Made by a program: the position numbers and the translations under genes
Assembly (NCBI RefSeq): GCF_008710095.1
Contig: NZ_VYKJ01000006.1
Span: 258,318-322,317, forward strand
Origin: Affinibrenneria salicis
GTDB lineage: Bacteria > Pseudomonadota > Gammaproteobacteria > Enterobacterales > Enterobacteriaceae
Length of the DNA stretch: 64,000 bases
Direction of reading: 5' to 3'
Part shown: positions 1 through 8,758 of the stretch, piece by piece
Layout of the letters: every line of letters begins with the position of its first letter
Position numbering within the stretch: position 1 is the stretch's first letter
The notes under the pieces: generated by a model
The model's input: only the letters and a program-made list of their open reading frames with translations
Told to the model about the DNA's origin: nothing
Database searches by the model: none

Positions 1-2
1 TG

Positions 3-338
3 CTCGGCAATGCCGATGCGCCGTGGTTTGGCGGCGCCGCCGCGTTAAACAGCCAGTTTATCGCCAGTCGGGCGCAGGAGGCGCGGACCTTTACCCAGGC
101 CTACGCGCGCGCGGTGCAGTTTATTCAGCAGCAGCCGGATGCCGCGCGCGAGCACATCACGGGCTATACCAGCATCGAAGCCTCGCTGAGCAAGGAGGTT
201 CCGCTGCCGGGATTCGTGATGTATGACGAGCTGAAAGGCGACAATCTGGTCTGGTTCCAGAAATTCTATGATGTGTTCACCGAAAGAAAAATCTTTCGGC
301 AGCCGGTTGATGTCGGCAGCCTGATTTACCAGGCCTGA
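3..338 (+). CDS. ABC transporter substrate-binding protein, C-terminal part (NMT1/SsuA-like)
   Basis: Only the last ~111 codons lie in the window; the 5' end is cut by the window edge. The frame read from base 3 (LGNADAPWFGG... to ...VGSLIYQA) looks like the second lobe of a periplasmic binding protein of the NMT1/THI5, SsuA/TauA type. The call is supported mainly by context: a permease and an ATPase of the same importer class follow 16 bp downstream and overlap each other. It would capture the substrate in the periplasm. The substrate cannot be read from this fragment. Sulfonates, taurine or nitrogenous small molecules are all carried by relatives, and no ssuD or tauD is visible here. Confidence 0.7.
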   Translation, partial: LGNADAPWFGGAAALNSQFIASRAQEARTFTQAYARAVQFIQQQPDAAREHITGYTSIEASLSKEVPLPGFVMYDELKGDNLVWFQKFYDVFTERKIFRQPVDVGSLIYQA

Positions 339-354
339 TTGAGGAGCCCTGATT

Positions 355-1119
355 ATGCGTCAACACTGGACTACCAAATTTCTCCCCGTCGTCGGCCCGG
401 TATTGCTGTTTCTGTTCTGGCAACTGGCGGTCAGCGCCAAATGGCTGAACCCGATATTGCTGCCTTCTCCCATCGAAACGCTGGGCTATATGTTCCAGTC
501 CTTCGCCGATGCGGGCATGCGTACGGATATCGGCGCCACGCTGTACCGCACGCTGACGGCGTTTATATTCGCGGCGCTGATCGGCGTACCGCTCGGCGTT
601 ATCCTCGGCAGTAATGAAAAGATTTACCGCAGCCTGGAATTTCTGATCGATTTCTTTCGTTCCACGCCGTCTTCCGCGCTGATCCCGCTGTTTTTGTTGA
701 TCTTCGGCATTACCGACGCCAATAAGATCGCCATTTCGGCCTTCGCGGCGGTGCTGGTGATCCTGTTCAACAGCGCTTATGGCGTGATGAATGCGAAGAA
801 GACCCGGCTGATGGCGGCCAAAGTCATGGGCATTTCCCGCTGGCATATTTTTAAAGACATCATGCTGCTGGAAAGCCTGGCGCAGACCTTCGTCGGGTTG
901 CGCACCGGCGTTTCGATGGCGCTGGTGATTGTCATTGTGGCCGAAATGTTTATCGGCTCCGAAACCGGGCTGGGACACCGTATCATCGACGCCCAGCAGG
1001 TGTTTAATATTCGCGATATGTACGCGTCGATCTTAATTACCGGCGCGCTGGGATATTTGCTTAACGTACTGTTTTTAATCGTCGAAAAAAGAATTGTTCA
1101 CTGGAGTGGCAAAGCATGA
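355..1119 (+). CDS. ABC transporter permease (SsuC/TauC family)
   Basis: A 254-residue inner-membrane protein with about six hydrophobic segments, starting with a TM helix near residues 10-30. The EAA-type loop that docks the ATPase is recognisable around residues 150-175 (AAKVMGISRWHIFKDIM). Size and organisation fit the BPD_transp_1 permeases of nitrate/sulfonate/taurine-type importers. It lies between the binding-protein fragment and the ATPase, and its stop overlaps the next start by 4 bp, indicating translational coupling. The substrate is unknown. The frame has a proper ATG and an upstream GAGGAG-like Shine-Dalgarno. Confidence 0.85.
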   Translation: MRQHWTTKFLPVVGPVLLFLFWQLAVSAKWLNPILLPSPIETLGYMFQSFADAGMRTDIGATLYRTLTAFIFAALIGVPLGVILGSNEKIYRSLEFLIDFFRSTPSSALIPLFLLIFGITDANKIAISAFAAVLVILFNSAYGVMNAKKTRLMAAKVMGISRWHIFKDIMLLESLAQTFVGLRTGVSMALVIVIVAEMFIGSETGLGHRIIDAQQVFNIRDMYASILITGALGYLLNVLFLIVEKRIVHWSGKA

Positions 1120-1934
1120 CTGAACTTCGCACACGACAAACGCGTGATGCCGGCTCGACCTCGCCGCAGTACCCGGCGCCGAATACGCACGTGACCATCC
1201 GAGGGCTGAACAAATCTTTTGCCGGTCAGCCGCTGTATACCGACTTAAATCTGGATCTGCCGCGCGGCAAGATCGTCTCGATCTTCGGCCCGAACGGCTG
1301 CGGCAAATCGACGCTGATGAATATGATCGCCGGCCTGATCCCGCTGGACAGCGGCGAAATTCTGTTCGACGGCAAGACGCTGGCGGATACCACCATCGGC
1401 TATGTGTTTCAGAACTACCGCGACGCGCTGTTTCCGTGGATGAGCGCGTGGAAAAATATCGCCTATCCGCTGGTGCGCAGCGGTATGAGCCAGGCGGCGG
1501 TAAAACAGCGGATGGATGAGCTGATCGCGATGTTCGATATCCGATTCGATCTGCTGCGTTATCCCTATGAACTGTCGGGCGGCCAGCAGCAGACCGTGTG
1601 TATCATGCGCGCGCTGGCGACCGGTCCGGAGGTGATGTTCCTCGACGAACCGTTCTCCGCGCTGGATTTTGAAATGACGCTGTTTATCCGCGATAAGCTG
1701 CAGGAAGTGCAATTGGCGACCGGCGTCACTATGGTGATTGTTTCGCACGATCTGGAAGATGCGGTGTTTCTGGCGGATGAGATCCTGCTGCTGACCCGGC
1801 GGCCGACCCAGGTGGCGGAAATCGTGCCCTTCGATTTGCCGCGTCCGCGCGGCGCCGAGGCGATGAGCGACCCGGAATTTATCCGGGTCAAGGCCCATAC
1901 GCTGGCGGTCTTTAAACGGGAGATGGCGGCCTGA
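1116..1934 (+). CDS. ABC transporter ATP-binding protein (SsuB/TauB family)
   Basis: A 272-residue cytoplasmic ATPase that energises the importer encoded just upstream. Visible motifs are Walker A GPNGCGKSTLMN near residues 60-71, the Q-loop region (YVFQNYRDALFPW), signature LSGGQQQTVCIMRAL, Walker B MFLDEPFSALD and the switch histidine in VIVSHDLEDA. The first ~25 residues are a non-conserved leader, so a slightly later start is possible, but the ATG used here overlaps the permease stop (ATGA). It is the last gene of this operon and faces the response-regulator gene tail to tail. Confidence 0.87.
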   Translation: MTELRTRQTRDAGSTSPQYPAPNTHVTIRGLNKSFAGQPLYTDLNLDLPRGKIVSIFGPNGCGKSTLMNMIAGLIPLDSGEILFDGKTLADTTIGYVFQNYRDALFPWMSAWKNIAYPLVRSGMSQAAVKQRMDELIAMFDIRFDLLRYPYELSGGQQQTVCIMRALATGPEVMFLDEPFSALDFEMTLFIRDKLQEVQLATGVTMVIVSHDLEDAVFLADEILLLTRRPTQVAEIVPFDLPRPRGAEAMSDPEFIRVKAHTLAVFKREMAA

Positions 1935-1998
1935 CCGTCTGGCGCCCGGCGTGGATGCGCCGGCCGCGCCGGCGGGTTCGCGTTTAGCGCGCGGCGGA

Positions 1999-2901
1999 TC
2001 AGTTCAGTACCCTGAGCGTCAGTGCGGCGGCGGAGGTACGGTTGTCCACGTCCAGTTTTCGGAAGATCTGTTCCAGATGTTTATTCACGGTGCGCGGGCT
2101 GAGGGCCAGAATCTGGCCGATTTCCCGATTGGTTTTGCCGCGCGAGATCCACAGCATCACTTCCGACTCGCGCAGCGTCAGCGCGAAATTTTTGCGCAGA
2201 ATCGCGGTTTCATCATCCGGTTGCTCCATCTCCTCCAGCCTTAACAGGTATTCGCCCTTTTCGGTGCGTCGGGAGAGGTAAATGCGCAGCGCGGGCGAAA
2301 GGTGCGCCAGCGCCAGCGGCTGCGCGCCGTTGGGCGCGCTGCTCAGCCAGGCGAGTAAGCGGATGACGAAGTCTTTGTCCGGCGTGAAGGCGCGATCGCA
2401 GCACTGCTCCAGCAGGCGCCATGAATGCGGCGTGGCCCACAGCAGCTGGCCGCGCGCGCTGAAGGCGCAGGTCAGTTGGCCGACCGAGTCCAGCGCGTTG
2501 TAGGCGCTGGACGTCAGCTGCGAGTTATGCAGGTGGGTGCGCATTCTGGCCAGCAGCTCTTCGATGCGAATCGGCTTCACCACATAATCGACCACGCCGA
2601 CATCGAACGCATTGACGACGTCTTTGGTGTCGCACAGTCCGGTCATAAAGATGATCGGCGTATGGCGCAGCGTTGGATTCTGGTGCATTTTCCTGCTGGT
2701 TTCGAATCCGTCCAGATGCGGCATAACGGCGTCCATCAGGATAATATTGGGGATAATCTGCTGCGTAATCGCCAGCGCCTGAGCGCCTTCCAGCGCCACC
2801 AGCACGGTGAAACCGGCGTCGTCCAGATTATCGTTCAGCATACTGACGGTATTGATATCGTCATCAACAATCAATACGGTGGGTTTGTCATTGCGGGACA
2901 T
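1999..2901 (-). CDS. LuxR-type response regulator (REC + HTH)
   Basis: A 300-residue response regulator. The receiver domain has the acidic pair in IVDDD (residues ~11-15), phosphoacceptor Asp57 in ILMDAVMP, and the conserved Lys in YVVKPI. The C-terminal LuxR/NarL helix-turn-helix (TLRESEVMLWISRGKTNREI...) spans about residues 235-290. The start MSRNDKPTV is preferred over an upstream in-frame ATG because the receiver fold begins there. It overlaps the stop of the upstream hybrid kinase by 14 bp, so the two are co-expressed and presumably partners. The short-amide/urea importer on the other side of the kinase is the likely regulon (inference). The 21-bp phased palindromes at 6373-6430 are candidate binding sites. 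Confidence 0.85.
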   Translation of the reverse strand: MSRNDKPTVLIVDDDINTVSMLNDNLDDAGFTVLVALEGAQALAITQQIIPNIILMDAVMPHLDGFETSRKMHQNPTLRHTPIIFMTGLCDTKDVVNAFDVGVVDYVVKPIRIEELLARMRTHLHNSQLTSSAYNALDSVGQLTCAFSARGQLLWATPHSWRLLEQCCDRAFTPDKDFVIRLLAWLSSAPNGAQPLALAHLSPALRIYLSRRTEKGEYLLRLEEMEQPDDETAILRKNFALTLRESEVMLWISRGKTNREIGQILALSPRTVNKHLEQIFRKLDVDNRTSAAALTLRVLN

Positions 2902-5900
2902 GTTTTTTCTCCAGAACGTCCAGCTCCGCCACAATGTTCTCGAAGCGAAAGCGGCTGGCCAGCATATCAAGCGTTTCCGCATCCCGGCTGGCCAGTTTTT
3001 CTTCCCTTACCATTTGCGTCAGGACCTCGCGAAAGCCTTTGGCATAGCCCAGTCTGGCGGCGCCGCGCAGCGCTGCCAGATCTTCCTGCGATAGCGAACG
3101 GCGGGCGCTGAGCGCGGGCGTCGCCGGCCGGTGATCCGCCGCGCGCACCCATTCGATGTTGAGCATTTCGCCCAGATTATCGAGCAGGACGGGCATGCGG
3201 ATCGGTTTCACCTGATAGCGAATCTCGCCCGGATTCTTGATGTGCCGCCATTTGCCTTCATCCGCTTCGGCGGAGATCATCAATACCGGCTGGTTCTGCC
3301 CGCGCGTCCTGAGTTCGCTTAACAGCGTCCAGCCGTCCATGTCCGGCATCGCCACGTCGAGCAGCAACATGTCGAACACCCGTTGTCCGACCATCGCCAG
3401 GCAGGCGCGCGCGTCGCCGGCCTGCGCGAGGCTGAAGCCCAGCGGAGTCAGGGCGTCCTGCATAAGCTGGCGGTGCGACTGGTCATCATCGACGATCAGC
3501 AGTGTTTTGCCGGGGCCGTGATAGTGGGTGATGCGGCTGGGTTCGTTTTTTTTGTAACTGGCGCCGCTGTGGCTGGGCAGCATAATGCTGAGCCGGAAGC
3601 GGGTGCCGGCGCCGCGGATACTCTCTACCTGCAGATCGCCGCCGAGGATATAGGTCAACAGGCGGGTGATGGTCAGCCCCAGTCCGGTGCCGTTGCGGCC
3701 CGCGTCGTGGCTGATGCGCTCAAACGGCCTGAAAATGCGCTCCAGATCGGCTTTATCGATGCCTACGCCGGTATCGTCGACCGAGAAGAACGCTACCTCG
3801 CTGCGGTACTGGAAGTCGAGCGTGACGCCGCCGCGGTCGGTGAATTTAATGGCGTTTGACAGCAGGTTGATTAATATCTGCCGCAGCCGACTCTCATCCG
3901 TCATCACCACGTCCGGCAGATAATGCGGGGCGTTATAGACAAACGTCAGTCCTTTGTCCTGCGCCTGCTGGCTGAACATTTCCACCAGTTGCTGCATCAT
4001 TTCGCCGATGCGCACCTCCTCGCGATGGATCTCCATTTTGCCGGCTTCGATCTTGGAGATATCCAGCAGCCCTTCAATCAGGCTGGCCAGATGTTCGCCG
4101 CTGCGCCGGATGACGCTGATGCCGCGGCGGCGCGGACGGGGAATATCTTCCGCGTTTTCCAGCAGTTGCGCGTAGCCCAGCATGGCGTTGAGCGGCGTGC
4201 GCAACTCATGCGTGATGCCGGTCAGGTAGCGACTTTTAGCCTGGTTGGCCTCGTCGGCCGCTTCCATCGCCTGCTGCAGCTGTTTATCGGTGGCCTCGTG
4301 CGCGAGAATTTCTTTTAACAATCGTTCGCTCTGGAGCCGCAACTCATCCTGAGCCACCTGACGGCTTTTGTTGGTCAGAATGAACAGCCAGGTGGTGATA
4401 CCGGTCACGATGAGCAGAATAAAAAAGACTTTCCATAGCGCCGCCGCCAGCAGCGATTCCTGATCGACGAATTCGTCCTTCATCTGCACGAAAATCAACA
4501 GCAGCAGGATGCCGATCACGCTGCTGAACAGACACAGGATGCTTAAAAAACTCCAGATTTTCGGGTCGATCTTTTTTAACCGGCGGTAAATTTTATTGCC
4601 GGGAAAGAGGCCGGCGATTTGCTCGGCGTAGTGCGCCTGAGGTTTACAGGCGTCGTTGCACTGTACGTCCAGCGAGCAGCAGAGCGAGCAAATGGCGCCC
4701 TGATAAAGCGGGCAGTAGCTCATTTCCGGTTTTTCAAAATGGTGGTTGCAAACGCAGCATTCGCTGGTTTCCACCGGCGTCGGCGGGCGGGCGAGATAAA
4801 ATTTTCCGCGCGTATACCAGGCCAGCAGCGGGGCGAAGATAAAGGTCAGGCACAGAGAAAGCAGCGAGGCGAACACCTGCAGCGTATGGCCGAACCAACC
4901 CAGGCAGGCGCAGAGTCCGATGCCCAGCGAGAGCAGCATTGAGCCCATGCCGACCGGGTTGATGTCATACAGATAGGCGCGCCGGAATTCGATGCCGGCG
5001 GGGCGCAGGCCCAGCATTTTGTTGAGGGTCAGGTCGGCGACGACGGTGCCCAGCCAGGCGGTGGCCGCCACGGCGTAGATGCCGAGAATATCCTCGAAGA
5101 CCCGATAGACGCCGAGCTCCATCAGCAGCAGGGCGATGCCGACGTTGAAGAACAGCCAGACGACGCGGCCCGGATGGCGATGCGTCAGGCGCAGAAAAAA
5201 ATTGGACCAGGCGATCGAACCGGCGTAGGCGTTGGTGACGTTGATTTTTAGCTGCGACAGCACCACGAATATCCCGGTCAGCGCCAGCAGCCAGCCGGAG
5301 GAGTGCGTGACGTAGCTGAAGGCGACCAGATACATGTGGGTCGGCTCGCTGGCCAATTCGACGCCGAGCCCGTACCTGAAGGCCAGCACGGCCAGAAACG
5401 ATCCCATCATAATCTTCAGCGCGCCGACCACAATCCAGCCAGGTCCGGCGGCGATCGCGCTTAGCCACCATTTCCACGGCTGACGCCGCGTTTTCGCCGG
5501 CAGAAAACGCACCTGATCGACCTGTTCGCCGATCTGCGATACCAGCGAGAGCAGCACCGAGCAGACCGCGCCCAACTGCAGGAAGTCGAAGTGGTCGACA
5601 GCGGGGGAAAGCAGTCCCTGGAACGACGTCCAGCTGGAGAACGTGGCGATATCGGTGAGTAAGATCAGCACAAACGGCGTGAGCTGCAGAACCAGCCAGC
5701 ATAGCTGGGTCCACTGCTGAAAGCGCGAGATAAAGGTAAAGCCGTAGGTGACCAGCGGGGTCACGATCAGCGAGCTGATCAGGTAGCCGACGTGCAGCGG
5801 CAGGCCGAACAGCAAATCCAGCGCCATCGCCATGATCGCCGCTTCGAGCGCGAAAAAGATAAAGGTGAACGACGCGTAAATCAATGAGGTGACGGTGGAG

Positions 5901-6247
5901 CCGATGTAACCAAAACCGGCGCCGCGGGTCAGCAAATCGATATCCAGCCCATAGCGCGCCGCGTTAAGACTGATCGGCAGCGACAGCAGGAATATGATCG
6001 CGCTGACCAGCAGCACGGCGAGCGCGACATAGTGAAAACCGTAGGACAGGGTCAGCGCGCCGCCGATCGCTTCGAGGGCGAGAAAGGTGATGGCGCTGAG
6101 CGCGGTGATCACCACCCGGCCGGCGCTCCAGCGTCGCGCCGCCTTCGGCGTATAGCGCAGGGCGTAATCTTCCAGCGTCTGGTTGGTGACCCATTGGTTG
6201 TACTGGCGTCGCGCCTGAAATGCTTTCTGTTGTGCCGTCATGCCCAC
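2888..6247 (-). CDS. NCS1 permease-like sensor fused to hybrid histidine kinase (HisKA-HATPase-REC)
   Basis: A 1119-residue fusion. Residues ~1-480 form a 12-helix NCS1-type (cytosine/purine/allantoin permease) membrane domain. A cysteine-rich insert follows at ~490-535 (CCVC, YCPL, CSLCC, CNDAC). Two further TM helices lie at ~550-575 and ~590-612 with a short coiled-coil linker. Then come a HisKA domain with phospho-His680 (HELRTPLN), an HATPase domain (GTGLGLTITRLL) and a C-terminal receiver with Asp964 (LLLDVAMPD). Similar permease-kinase fusions are known and probably use the transporter fold as a ligand sensor. Adjacent urt-like and formamidase genes suggest urea or short amides as ligand (inference). 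The Cys cluster might bind metal. No Hpt domain was seen. Confidence 0.85.
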   Translation of the reverse strand: MGMTAQQKAFQARRQYNQWVTNQTLEDYALRYTPKAARRWSAGRVVITALSAITFLALEAIGGALTLSYGFHYVALAVLLVSAIIFLLSLPISLNAARYGLDIDLLTRGAGFGYIGSTVTSLIYASFTFIFFALEAAIMAMALDLLFGLPLHVGYLISSLIVTPLVTYGFTFISRFQQWTQLCWLVLQLTPFVLILLTDIATFSSWTSFQGLLSPAVDHFDFLQLGAVCSVLLSLVSQIGEQVDQVRFLPAKTRRQPWKWWLSAIAAGPGWIVVGALKIMMGSFLAVLAFRYGLGVELASEPTHMYLVAFSYVTHSSGWLLALTGIFVVLSQLKINVTNAYAGSIAWSNFFLRLTHRHPGRVVWLFFNVGIALLLMELGVYRVFEDILGIYAVAATAWLGTVVADLTLNKMLGLRPAGIEFRRAYLYDINPVGMGSMLLSLGIGLCACLGWFGHTLQVFASLLSLCLTFIFAPLLAWYTRGKFYLARPPTPVETSECCVCNHHFEKPEMSYCPLYQGAICSLCCSLDVQCNDACKPQAHYAEQIAGLFPGNKIYRRLKKIDPKIWSFLSILCLFSSVIGILLLLIFVQMKDEFVDQESLLAAALWKVFFILLIVTGITTWLFILTNKSRQVAQDELRLQSERLLKEILAHEATDKQLQQAMEAADEANQAKSRYLTGITHELRTPLNAMLGYAQLLENAEDIPRPRRRGISVIRRSGEHLASLIEGLLDISKIEAGKMEIHREEVRIGEMMQQLVEMFSQQAQDKGLTFVYNAPHYLPDVVMTDESRLRQILINLLSNAIKFTDRGGVTLDFQYRSEVAFFSVDDTGVGIDKADLERIFRPFERISHDAGRNGTGLGLTITRLLTYILGGDLQVESIRGAGTRFRLSIMLPSHSGASYKKNEPSRITHYHGPGKTLLIVDDDQSHRQLMQDALTPLGFSLAQAGDARACLAMVGQRVFDMLLLDVAMPDMDGWTLLSELRTRGQNQPVLMISAEADEGKWRHIKNPGEIRYQVKPIRMPVLLDNLGEMLNIEWVRAADHRPATPALSARRSLSQEDLAALRGAARLGYAKGFREVLTQMVREEKLASRDAETLDMLASRFRFENIVAELDVLEKKHVPQ

Positions 6248-6372
6248 TCTCTGCTGAACCTGCCGTTCGCTGTTGACAGCCTGATGCGGGCGAAAGCAAG
6301 CAAATCTGGTGCCAGAAGACGTGTGCTCGCGCGCGCAAGGGTCAGCATGCCTGCGCGCCGGGCGTTCGCCTA

Positions 6373-6430
6373 TACGTCAAATGACGTATTTTCTGCGTCA
6401 GTTGGCGCATTGCCGGCCTGAGCTGGCGCA
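6373..6430. promoter_or_regulatory. Phased palindromes in the divergent promoter region of the amide operon and its sensor
   Basis: The 239-bp gap between the divergent kinase and binding-protein genes contains a perfect-arm palindrome TACGTCAAATGACGTA (6373-6388). It is followed by TGCGTCAGTTGGCGCA (6394-6409) and a weaker 16-mer ending in TGGCGCA (6415-6430). The centres are 21 bp apart, two helical turns, so all three lie on one face of the DNA. That layout is typical of cooperative binding by a dimeric LuxR-type regulator. The response regulator at 1999-2901 is the obvious candidate. No convincing sigma-54 promoter was seen. Confidence 0.55.
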
Positions 6431-6486
6431 GCCCATGATGGAGGCGATTTCTCATTCGCGTCGTCTTTCAACACAGGGGTATGCAT

Positions 6487-7764
6487 ATGTTCAGTCAGTT
6501 TCAGCGCGGGATCGATACCGCGGCGTCCGGCTCCGCAGGACCGCGGTTTGCACCACATTTGCGCAGCGGCCTGCTGGCCGCCGCGCTATTCTCGGCGGCC
6601 GCGCAATTCGCCGTCGCCGCGCCGGCCGCTCAGGCGGTGAACAGCCAGGGGCTGGCGGTGACCGATACCAGCGTGAAGGTGGGCATCCTGCACTCGTCCA
6701 CCGGGACGATGTCCATCAGCGAGACGGGCTCTATTCAGGCGGAAAAACTGGCCATCGACCAGATCAATCAGGCCGGCGGCGTGCTGGGGCGAAAGATTGA
6801 ATATGTGCAGGAAGACGGCGCCAGCGACTGGCCTACCTTCGCCGAGAAGGCCCGCAAGCTGCTGGTCAGCGATAAGGTCGCCGCGATTTTCGGCGGCTGG
6901 ACCTCGGCGTCGCGCAAGGCCATGCTGCCGGTGCTGGAGCAGTATAACGGCATGCTGTACTACCCCACCTTTTACGAAGGGCTGGAGCAGTCGCCGAATG
7001 TGATTTACACCGGTCAGGAAGCCACTCAGCAGATCATTTCCGGCATCGACTGGGTCGTGAAAAACAAGCAGGCGAAGACTTTCTATCTGCTCGGTTCGGA
7101 CTACATTTGGCCGCGCACCGCCAATAAAATCGCTCGCCACCATATCGAGAAGCTGGGGCTGAAAGTGATTGGCGAGGAGTATTACCCGCTCGGCAATACG
7201 CAATTCAATTCGGTGATTAACAAGATCAAGCTGAAAAAGCCCGACGTCATCTATGCGATTGTCGTCGGCGGCTCGAACGTCGCCTTCTATAAACAGCTGA
7301 AGGCGGCCGGCATCGACATGAGCAAAGAGAAACCGCTGCTGCTGACGATCTCGGTAACGGAGGATGAGATTCGCGGTATCGGCGGCGAGAATATCGCCGG
7401 CGCCTATGCGTCGATGAAGTACTTCCAGAGCCTGGACAACCCGGCCAATAAAGCCTTTGTCGCGGCGTTTAAGCAGCGCTATGGCGACGACATGGTGATC
7501 GGCGACGTAACCCAGGCCGCCTGGCTCGGGCCGTGGCTGTGGAAGGCGGCGGTGGAGAAGGCCGGCTCCTTCGACATCGATAAAGTGCGAGCGGCGTCGC
7601 CGGGCATTGAAATCAAAGAGGCGCCCCAGGGCTACGCCCGCATCCACGAAAACCACCATCTGTGGTCTAAAACCGTCATTGGCCGCGCGCGGACGGACGG
7701 TCAGTACGATGTGATCTACCAGACGCCGGAACTGATCGAACCTAATCCTTTCCCGAAAGATTAA
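6487..7764 (+). CDS. urtA: Urea/short-chain amide ABC transporter substrate-binding protein (UrtA/FmdD-like)
   Basis: About 425 residues: a periplasmic binding protein of the leucine-binding (Peripla_BP_5) fold, specifically the UrtA/FmdD branch. An N-terminal secretion signal with a long basic n-region ends near AVAAPAA. The mature part begins TSVKVGILHSSTGTMSISE and contains the diagnostic YYPTFYEGLEQSPNVIYTG stretch. An ATG 6 bp upstream (6481) is only 1 bp behind the AGGGG ribosome site; the ATG at 6487 has a 7-bp spacing and is preferred. It heads a six-gene operon ending in formamidase, so formamide or related amides are likely ligands, with urea as the alternative. Confidence 0.9.
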   Translation: MFSQFQRGIDTAASGSAGPRFAPHLRSGLLAAALFSAAAQFAVAAPAAQAVNSQGLAVTDTSVKVGILHSSTGTMSISETGSIQAEKLAIDQINQAGGVLGRKIEYVQEDGASDWPTFAEKARKLLVSDKVAAIFGGWTSASRKAMLPVLEQYNGMLYYPTFYEGLEQSPNVIYTGQEATQQIISGIDWVVKNKQAKTFYLLGSDYIWPRTANKIARHHIEKLGLKVIGEEYYPLGNTQFNSVINKIKLKKPDVIYAIVVGGSNVAFYKQLKAAGIDMSKEKPLLLTISVTEDEIRGIGGENIAGAYASMKYFQSLDNPANKAFVAAFKQRYGDDMVIGDVTQAAWLGPWLWKAAVEKAGSFDIDKVRAASPGIEIKEAPQGYARIHENHHLWSKTVIGRARTDGQYDVIYQTPELIEPNPFPKD

Positions 7765-7772
7765 TCCGTGCG

Positions 7773-7795
7773 GCTCTCCGCCATCGGCGGAGAGC
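7773..7795 (+). terminator. Perfect 10-bp stem hairpin between urtA-like and urtB-like genes
   Basis: GCTCTCCGCC, a 3-nt loop ATC and GGCGGAGAGC form an uninterrupted GC-rich stem 8 bp after the binding-protein stop. No U-tract follows. It is more likely an mRNA-stabilising or partial-attenuation element that keeps binding-protein levels above permease levels, as is common in ABC operons, than a full terminator. Confidence 0.5.
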
Positions 7796-7820
7796 GTTAA
7801 TCCGCGCCAGGGGAGTTGCC

Positions 7821-8744
7821 ATGTTCAGTGAGTATAGTTTTGCCGATTTAGCCTCGATCTTCGTGATGCAGGGGTTTTCGGGGCTGAGTTTGTTCGCCGT
7901 TTTTGTCCTGATGTCGCTTGGCCTGGCGATCATTTTCGGCCAGATGGGCGTGATTAATATGGCGCACGGGGAGTTTATGATCCTCGGCGCCTATGTGACC
8001 TGGCTGACGCAGCATCTGTTTTTACGTTTTATGCCGTCGCTGTTCGCCGGTTACTTTTTTGTCGCCATTGCGCTGGCCTTTCTTTGCGCCGCGCTGCTGG
8101 GCGCGTTGATCGAGCGGGTTCTGATTCGCCATCTTTACCACCGTCCGCTGGATACCCTGCTGGCGACCTGGGGGCTGAGCCTGATTTTACAGCAGACTTA
8201 TCGTTCGCTGTTTGGCCCACGCGAAGTGGGGGTGGAACTGCCTGACTGGCTTATGGGGTCGTATTCGTTCGGCGACAACATCGAAATCCCGATCAACGGC
8301 GTGTTCGTGATGTGCCTGACGGCGGCGATCACCGCCATGGTCGGCTGGCTGATGTATCGCTCCTCCTGGGGTATCCGGGTACGCGCGGTGGTGCTCAACC
8401 GGGCGATGGCCGCTGCGGTCGGCATTAATACGGCGCAGGTCGATAACCGCACCTTTGCGCTGGGCTGCGGCATCGCCGGCATCGCCGGCAGCGCCTTCAC
8501 CATGATCGGCTCCACCGGGCCGACGGCCGGCCAGCAGTACATTGTGGATACTTTCCTCGTGGTGGTGTTCGGCGGCGCGCAAAGTTTGCTGGGCACCATC
8601 GCCTCCGCTTTCGCCATTTCTCAGTCGCAGTCGACGCTGGAATTCTTCCTGAGCGGATCGATGGCGAAAGTCATCGCCTTACTTATCGTGGTCGCGATCC
8701 TGATGTTGCGTCCTCAGGGGCTGTTCGCCCGCCGCGTGCGTTAA
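7821..8744 (+). CDS. urtB: Urea/amide ABC transporter permease (UrtB/LivH-like)
   Basis: A 307-residue integral membrane permease of the branched-chain amino acid/urea importer class (BPD_transp_2), with about eight hydrophobic segments. Typical family stretches are GLAIIFGQMGVINMAHGEF near residues 33-52 and the AMAAAVGINT region near 195. It has no long N-terminal extension, unlike some UrtB proteins. It lies 56 bp after the binding protein and 14 bp before the second permease, and should form the heterodimeric channel with it. Confidence 0.88.
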   Translation: MFSEYSFADLASIFVMQGFSGLSLFAVFVLMSLGLAIIFGQMGVINMAHGEFMILGAYVTWLTQHLFLRFMPSLFAGYFFVAIALAFLCAALLGALIERVLIRHLYHRPLDTLLATWGLSLILQQTYRSLFGPREVGVELPDWLMGSYSFGDNIEIPINGVFVMCLTAAITAMVGWLMYRSSWGIRVRAVVLNRAMAAAVGINTAQVDNRTFALGCGIAGIAGSAFTMIGSTGPTAGQQYIVDTFLVVVFGGAQSLLGTIASAFAISQSQSTLEFFLSGSMAKVIALLIVVAILMLRPQGLFARRVR

Positions 8745-8758
8745 CCAGGAGCCGTAAG

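Noticed and set aside
277..978. Long minus-strand open frame inside the first permease region (and similar ones at 1245-1898, 6586-7659, 34571-35623, 36177-37298, 38761-39879)
   Set aside because: They lie opposite strongly supported genes, have His/Arg/Gln-rich low-complexity translations without domains, and arise from GC-rich third-position bias.
1..1934. Sulfonate or taurine utilisation operon (ssu/tau)
   Set aside because: The transporter class fits, but no monooxygenase or dioxygenase gene is next to it; the family also carries other ligands.
6411..6480. Possible sigma-54 promoter upstream of the urtA-like gene
   Set aside because: TGGCGC...TTGCC is seen but the spacing and the invariant GG/GC pair do not fit TGGCAC-N5-TTGC.
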